Origin: Saprospiraceae bacterium
Lineage (GTDB): Bacteria; Bacteroidota; Bacteroidia; Chitinophagales; Saprospiraceae
Direction: 5' to 3'
NCBI GenBank assembly: GCA_013002625.1
Contig: JABDJE010000052.1
Location: 1-17,994 of the forward strand
DNA: 17,994 nt
Below are positions 13,553-17,994 of this stretch, in pieces (position 1 is the stretch's first letter; every line of letters begins with the position of its first letter). A program made the position numbers and the translations under genes. Under the pieces are notes generated by a model that was not told the origin of the DNA, searched no databases, and saw only the letters and a list, made by a program, of their open reading frames with translations.

Positions 13553-14577
13553 TCAGCTTCTTCAATATTATCGGCTTTTTCTCCATCAGCCGTTTCTGTT
13601 GAAAACTCAGTTTTTTCAGTTCTGGCATTCCATCCTTTACTGTTGAGATACTGCGCAAAAACATCTGTATAGCCATGGGTGGTAATGACATTTTCACATT
13701 CAGTAGCTTTTATTGCTTCCAGCAAACCCGGCCAATCTGCATGATCGGATACAACAAATCCTGTATCGGCTGCACGTCTTCTCTTAATGCCTCTGACATT
13801 CATCCAGCCAGAAGCAAAAGCAAGGCTAAAGGGTTTGAATCGTCTCATCCAGAGAGAGTTTACTGCAGAAGAAGGTGCCAGAATGATGTTCCCTTTTATA
13901 AGTGATTTTTGAGTCGCGGTGGTAATCCGTGTCGTCTTAGCAAGATTAATGCCTTGGCCTCTGATAACTTTATTCGTGTTTTCTATAGCACCATGCGTGA
14001 ATATCTGTCCTATTGTTGGGTCTAAGTGATGCATTAATCTTTGGGCTTTACCGAGTGCATAGGCGATCAAAATTGAGGTGACACCTTCTGATTTGTTTTT
14101 TGACCACCATTCGTTTATTTTTTGGTATGTGTCAAATTGATCCGGCCAGGTATATATTGGAAGGCCAAAAGTACATTCGGTGATAAAAGTATGGCATTTG
14201 ACAGGCTCAAAAGACCCAGAAATACCATCATTTTCTACTTTATAATCACCTGAAACGACCCAGATTTCACCCTTGTGTTCCACACGTATTTGAGAAGAAC
14301 CTATAATATGACCGGCGGGATGAAATGAAAACTTAACATTGTTGACCTTGATGGTTTCACCATATGATATCCCCATGATATTGATATCCCCCAAGCGGTA
14401 TTGAATGACGGGCACAGCATCCTTTTGAGCAATATATTGCTGATGTCCCCATCGGGCATGGTCCGAATGTCCATGGGTTATAAATGCTTTGGTAACTGGC
14501 TTCCATGGATCGATGTATACATCAGCGGCGGCACAATAGATTCCTTTGTCGGTGAAGGTCAGTAAGGACATAGACAT
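13549..14577 (-). CDS. Ligase-associated DNA exonuclease, metallo-beta-lactamase/beta-CASP fold
   Basis: This 342-residue nuclease is related to the SNM1/Artemis and CPSF73 families and is predicted to process DNA ends for the ligase encoded next to it. The metal-binding HxHxDH motif is THGHSDHA (His35, His37, Asp39, His40). Further ligand-type residues occur in PAGHIIGSSQ (His90), VSGDYK (Asp111), VSDHADW (near 278-279) and TTHGY (His301). Between them lies a beta-CASP-like insertion (about 130-275). Length fits the DNA-ligase-associated exonuclease family. The C-terminal tail (about 320-342) is acidic and probably disordered. It is the first gene of the exonuclease-ligase operon. The usual helicase and metallophosphoesterase partners are not upstream; a 469-bp gap and an unrelated secreted protein lie there. 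Confidence 0.94.
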   Translation of the reverse strand: MSMSLLTFTDKGIYCAAADVYIDPWKPVTKAFITHGHSDHARWGHQQYIAQKDAVPVIQYRLGDINIMGISYGETIKVNNVKFSFHPAGHIIGSSQIRVEHKGEIWVVSGDYKVENDGISGSFEPVKCHTFITECTFGLPIYTWPDQFDTYQKINEWWSKNKSEGVTSILIAYALGKAQRLMHHLDPTIGQIFTHGAIENTNKVIRGQGINLAKTTRITTATQKSLIKGNIILAPSSAVNSLWMRRFKPFSLAFASGWMNVRGIKRRRAADTGFVVSDHADWPGLLEAIKATECENVITTHGYTDVFAQYLNSKGWNARTEKTEFSTETADGEKADNIEEAE

Positions 14578-14835
14578 TAAACGTAATATCTATTTAGGAG
14601 TTTTGCAAGAAGCTGTAGAATTGAAAAACTAAATAAAACACCAATATAAATTTGAGGAAGATAAATGTTGTGCGCAGCAAAATTAATTTCCCTAACCTAT
14701 GATACTGACCAACCAGGATGAACGCCAGTGTCCTGGGACTTGTCACCCTAAGTGGCAAAATATATCACCAAGGACAAGCCAGTAGTTCTTAAATAGTGAT
14801 TTTTGATTTACCAAATAAAATATTTGCTGTATATT

Positions 14836-14926
14836 ACTACTGTGACTCTGATGTCACCTACAAATCAGAGGAGTAGTTATTAACTAAATACAAGTGAGGC
14901 ACTGTCAGAAATGGGAGTGCTTTTTT
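14836..14926 (+). ncRNA. Candidate small RNA or short transcript 3' end with two hairpins
   Basis: A two-part stem pairs ACTACT (14836-14841) with AGTAGT (14872-14877) and CTCTGAT (14846-14852) with ATCAGAG (14864-14870) around an 11-nt loop. Nineteen bases later comes a terminator-like hairpin with a T-run. No annotated plus-strand gene lies upstream within 2.6 kb, so a plus-strand transcript would have to start inside this gap. No promoter with correct spacing is evident. Candidate only. Confidence 0.3.
14897..14926 (+). terminator. Terminator-like hairpin on the plus strand in the intergenic gap
   Basis: AGGCACT (14897-14903) pairs with AGTGCTT (14916-14922), one G-T wobble, with a 12-nt loop, followed by TTTTTTATTT. 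The wobble and the T-run both favour plus-strand RNA. No known gene ends here, which makes it an orphan terminator. Confidence 0.5.
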
Positions 14927-14988
14927 ATTTAGTAGATTTTGATCCTAAATTTTATAGGAAAAAATGCCTATTTCGAAAAACCTAAAAT

Positions 14989-15020
14989 AAAAAAAGCCGG
15001 AACCAAAGGCTCCGACTTTT
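14989..15020 (-). terminator. Intrinsic terminator of the CHRD-repeat secreted protein gene
   Basis: The arms 14992-15004 and 15008-15020 enclose a 3-nt loop, 27 bp beyond the stop at 15047. The two positions that mismatch on the plus strand (C-A and A-C) become G-U wobbles in minus-strand RNA, giving a continuous 13-bp stem. A run of seven A on the plus strand (14989-14995) supplies the U-tract. Polarity is therefore clear. Confidence 0.92.
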
Positions 15021-15046
15021 CAAACAATATAAACCGGTGTCAGCTC

Positions 15047-17994
15047 TTATAACTTAACCATTTTATGTGTCGTTGTCTGTATCTCATTGCTGAGATTGAT
15101 ATAATAGATTCCAGGCGTTAAATCCTGAATATTAATTCTCATATTTTCCTGAGTGATAAAAGATTTCACCAATTGACCGTTGGTATTTATAATTCTGACA
15201 GCGGTATCCTTATTATCCCAGTCAGCTTGTACATCCACATAGGCATTTGCTGGATTAGGTATAATTGTAAAACCAGCCAATTCGGGTGAAATAAACTCTG
15301 TGGATGTAGAGATAGGGCATTCAAGTGATTTGATAATCTGCCCTCTAATTTCACCAGCGGGATTGTCGTCTGTATGAACATTTATGTAGACATTGCCTTC
15401 TCTAATTGGCGATGCAATATTCGTGTTAAAGTCATCGCTTGTATAGTAAAAGAAGACGCCACCGTTATTAAGGTATGTACCCAAATTTAAAATGACCGGA
15501 CCATCTTCATCCATAGCTGCCTCATGTAAGTGAACGCCTATTATTGGTCCACTCAACCCTGAGGCTACGGCCATTAAATGGATATTCTTTCCCTTACGAT
15601 CAAGACTTACGATTCCACCTCCATTTGCAGTTGTTGCATTTATAACTGCACCAGTCTCTTGCTCCTGGCAAATACTATAATTATATGCATCACGCGTAAG
15701 CGGGTATACTTGTGCTCTGATTTCTCCATCAGGGAAATCAGCCGTGTGTACATTAAGGTAAACACCACCACTTAAGAAAGCAGTTAGCTGCTCTGCATCA
15801 AAGTCAGAAGTACTAAATTGAATATTACCATCGACCACTGCGTCTGACACATTCACCCATACACCGCCGTTGGCTCCCTGCTCGCCTAGATGCAAATGTG
15901 CCGCTGCTATGTCTCCACTTAAGTCATCGGTTACAGCCCATACGGTAAGCATACTTCTATCCGGACTTAAGTTGATCGCCGTCAATCCTAAGCCAGGCGT
16001 TATATTGGCAGGTACACTTTGTTCTCCTGCAATCCAACCGTCTGCGGTAATACCGCTCCATTCATTCAATTGTGCTCTTATCTCACCACCAGGATTATTT
16101 TCTGTATGGATGTTCAAGTAAATATTACCTGCTTTTAAATCATCTATAAATGACGACACATCTACTGAACCCGTAATGGATTGTCCATTGACCATGGATG
16201 ACAGATCAGCTACAACACCCCCGTTCTCTCCTTCAACAGCCATGTGCAAGTGTGCACCGATGACATGTGAGCTGAGGTCTTTGAAATATGCATTTATTTC
16301 TAAGGTATTCAGAACCTGTGTAAGATTTGCTGTTATCAAGCCTATGGCATTTGTCTGAACAGCAGGGACTTCCTGATCACCTGTAATCCAGTTTACATAA
16401 CTTAAATCTTTTTCAAGCAAAACCTGTGCTCTCAATTCGCCATCGGGGAAAGCATCTGTATGTACGTTGATGTAAATGTTGCCTGCCATTAACATATCCA
16501 GTAACTCTGGTGAAATGTCAATTTCTGTACTGATTCTATTCGAAATAAAATCATCAGTCAGGTTTACGACTACACCACCATTGTCACCGGCTGGCGCTTC
16601 ATGAAGGTGAACACCTGCAAAATTACCGGTCAAACCATTTACCGAAAGGTTAACAGTTGCCCTGTCCATAGTTGTGTTCAATAGTATACCAACAACGCCT
16701 GTGGCATCGGTTTGAACTGAAGGCACTTCCTGACCTCCTGACAGACGACCTGTGAATAACAAGCGACCATCAAATTGAGGATTAAATGGTGTGAAATCAC
16801 CTGATGTACGTGTGCTGCTTAAATAAACGGCCGAGGCACCAGCATAATTTTCAGACATAACAGGAACATGATTCACTCTTCCGTCAGAAATGTCAAACGC
16901 GAGTATTTTACCACCAGCATTGGCACGTTCTGCTACAAATACAGTAGTGGTTGATGGATCAATGGCACAGTCGACAGGATTACCTAATTCTGATACATCA
17001 CCTTCCAATCTGGTTTGTTCATCTGCAGAAATCATATTGTCACTGATTGCACTGCTGAAGTCATTGACGACAACAATGGCACCATCGGTTGCTGAAGAAG
17101 CGGCGCCCACATCGGTAAGGACCATAAGGTCGCTTTGAGCATTGTAATCCAATCCGTGTGTGCGTACCAGTCCTTCGACTGTAGCCCGACCGCTGGTCAT
17201 TAAACTTCCAGAAGTTTGACTAAATATATCATCATACCATGCAATATCGCTTGAGTTGTCAACTATGGCCCATAGTCTGTCACCTTGAAGTTGTATTCCC
17301 CAAAGGTTGATATCCACATCAAAGCTGGATTCCAATTCAAGACCTGATTCCGTAAGCGTATAGACGACTAATTTGTTCTGTTGGCCATTGGCATCATTGG
17401 CATCCTGTGCCACAATAATACGGCCTTGTCCAGCAGTTAATTCTCGTCCATTTGTAAAATCACTTGAGGAACTCAAAGCCAGATTTGGAATAAGACCATC
17501 AACAATCGATTCCAGTGTATTGCTGTATACATCTACACGATTCATACTACGATTCACCTGGAAAACTCTATCGGATTCTTTGTCAAAATATATCCCATCG
17601 GCATCTGTTCCAACAACTGGGAATGTATAGAGATTATTCTCACCAGAATAGCCAAGGTCCAATACTCCCATATTTCCTTGGGTATTAGAACTTACAAAAA
17701 GTTGTGCTCTTGATGGATATTCTTCAACAAGAGTTGATGTTCTTAAATAATCACCTCTGATTTCACCACCCGGGAAATCTGTTGTATGCACATTCATGTA
17801 TACGCCATCTGTTCTAAAGGCCACGGCAGCGTCGCCCATATCCATCCAATAACCAAATGCAGCATTACCTTCAATAAAGAAAGGTGTAATGTCGAACAAT
17901 ACATCGCCGTTTACGCCAGCGCCACCTTCATGAAAATGAGCAGCCTGGAAGGTGCTGTTCAAACTATCGATAACGACCATAAAATGGCCATTGC
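15047..17994 (-). CDS. Large T9SS-secreted protein with five visible CHRD domains and a beta-propeller-like region (N-terminus beyond window)
   Basis: The frame stays open to the right edge; the ATG at 17980 is inside a CHRD domain, so it is not the real start. Numbering from that Met (977 residues to the stop): partial CHRD 1-80; a propeller-like region about 93-392 (LFVSSNTQGNMGVLDLG, WGIQLQGDRLWAIVD, VFVAERANAGGKILAFD); then CHRD units at about 407-521, 530-637, 648-758 and 770-882. Each unit has an HxHxxxxxxxxGxV-type block and ends near GNIYINVHTxxFPxGEIRAQ. A type A T9SS sorting domain fills about 903-977 (FTIIPNPANAYVDV to HKMVKL), predicting release or anchoring at the cell surface after removal. 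CHRD is named after chordin; its bacterial role is unknown. It looks like an adhesion or surface-binding protein. A terminator follows. Confidence 0.92.
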   Translation of the reverse strand, partial: NGHFMVVIDSLNSTFQAAHFHEGGAGVNGDVLFDITPFFIEGNAAFGYWMDMGDAAVAFRTDGVYMNVHTTDFPGGEIRGDYLRTSTLVEEYPSRAQLFVSSNTQGNMGVLDLGYSGENNLYTFPVVGTDADGIYFDKESDRVFQVNRSMNRVDVYSNTLESIVDGLIPNLALSSSSDFTNGRELTAGQGRIIVAQDANDANGQQNKLVVYTLTESGLELESSFDVDINLWGIQLQGDRLWAIVDNSSDIAWYDDIFSQTSGSLMTSGRATVEGLVRTHGLDYNAQSDLMVLTDVGAASSATDGAIVVVNDFSSAISDNMISADEQTRLEGDVSELGNPVDCAIDPSTTTVFVAERANAGGKILAFDISDGRVNHVPVMSENYAGASAVYLSSTRTSGDFTPFNPQFDGRLLFTGRLSGGQEVPSVQTDATGVVGILLNTTMDRATVNLSVNGLTGNFAGVHLHEAPAGDNGGVVVNLTDDFISNRISTEIDISPELLDMLMAGNIYINVHTDAFPDGELRAQVLLEKDLSYVNWITGDQEVPAVQTNAIGLITANLTQVLNTLEINAYFKDLSSHVIGAHLHMAVEGENGGVVADLSSMVNGQSITGSVDVSSFIDDLKAGNIYLNIHTENNPGGEIRAQLNEWSGITADGWIAGEQSVPANITPGLGLTAINLSPDRSMLTVWAVTDDLSGDIAAAHLHLGEQGANGGVWVNVSDAVVDGNIQFSTSDFDAEQLTAFLSGGVYLNVHTADFPDGEIRAQVYPLTRDAYNYSICQEQETGAVINATTANGGGIVSLDRKGKNIHLMAVASGLSGPIIGVHLHEAAMDEDGPVILNLGTYLNNGGVFFYYTSDDFNTNIASPIREGNVYINVHTDDNPAGEIRGQIIKSLECPISTSTEFISPELAGFTIIPNPANAYVDVQADWDNKDTAVRIINTNGQLVKSFITQENMRINIQDLTPGIYYINLSNEIQTTTHKMVKL

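Larger units (their letters stand above)
14578..15046. other. 469-bp intergenic region with several hairpins and no convincing gene
   Basis: No long open frame is present. Contents: the leader side of the exonuclease-ligase operon (minus); an imperfect inverted repeat with arms CTTGTC (14739-14744) and GACAAG (14773-14778), which pairs better as minus-strand RNA; two plus-strand hairpins at 14836-14877 and 14897-14926; and the terminator of the CHRD gene at 14992-15020. Two tiny plus-strand frames, 14665-14721 (18 residues, after GAGGAAG) and 14718-14792 (24 residues), overlap by ATGA, but neither has a recognisable feature, so I do not call them as genes. Confidence 0.7.

Noticed and set aside
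14665..14792. Two tiny ATGA-linked frames (18 and 24 residues) as genes
   Set aside because: They are too short to judge by composition and show no membrane helix, leader-peptide codon run or recognisable motif. They are mentioned only in the intergenic description and the small-RNA finding.

Overview
The window reads as a chromosomal segment from a member of the Bacteroidota, possibly a Saprospiria- or Cytophagia-like marine or soil lineage. Evidence: a type IX secretion (T9SS) C-terminal sorting domain on a large CHRD-repeat protein, lipoproteins whose lipobox cysteine is followed by acidic residues, almost no Shine-Dalgarno sequences ahead of starts, A-rich leaders, and a geranylgeranylglyceryl-phosphate synthase-type gene of the kind known in Bacteroidota. 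I see no tRNA, rRNA, CRISPR array, insertion sequence or phage gene.

Layout, left to right. A 5'-truncated Xaa-Pro aminopeptidase (+) opens the window, followed by a 42-residue membrane microprotein (+) and a convergent PfkB-type sugar/nucleoside kinase (-). A divergent gap with a perfect 10-bp palindrome separates the kinase from a compact three-gene (+) operon: an acidic lipoprotein, an ECF-like sigma factor, and a protein with a short cytosolic segment, one membrane helix, a long Ser/Asn/Asp linker and a C-terminal outer-membrane-barrel-like domain. Ribonuclease HII (-) overlaps the end of that operon. An RND/MMPL exporter (+) starts back to back with it and abuts RsgA (-) tail to tail. 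RsgA lies 4 nt behind the GGGP synthase homologue (-), so these two form an operon. A hairpin separates them from a PDZ plus seven-helix membrane protein (-), which diverges from a surface-type lipoprotein (+) ending in a strong terminator.

The right third holds a DNA-repair pair on the minus strand: a metallo-beta-lactamase-fold exonuclease and an ATP-dependent DNA ligase overlapping by ATGA. This is half of the known four-gene ligase/Lhr-core/MPE/Exo cluster. A 469-bp gap with two plus-strand hairpins, one terminator-like, follows. The last gene is a large T9SS-exported protein (-) with at least five CHRD domains and an internal beta-propeller-like region; it runs off the right edge.

The most system-like element is the lipoprotein-sigma-barrel operon at 3046-5493. 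The third protein looks able to link the outer membrane to the cytosolic sigma factor in one polypeptide, suggesting an envelope-sensing switch. The PDZ-7TM protein, which resembles the sensor half of a histidine kinase with no kinase attached, and the possible small RNA at 14836-14926 are the next most interesting items. All functional statements rest on motif recognition by eye; no database search was run.
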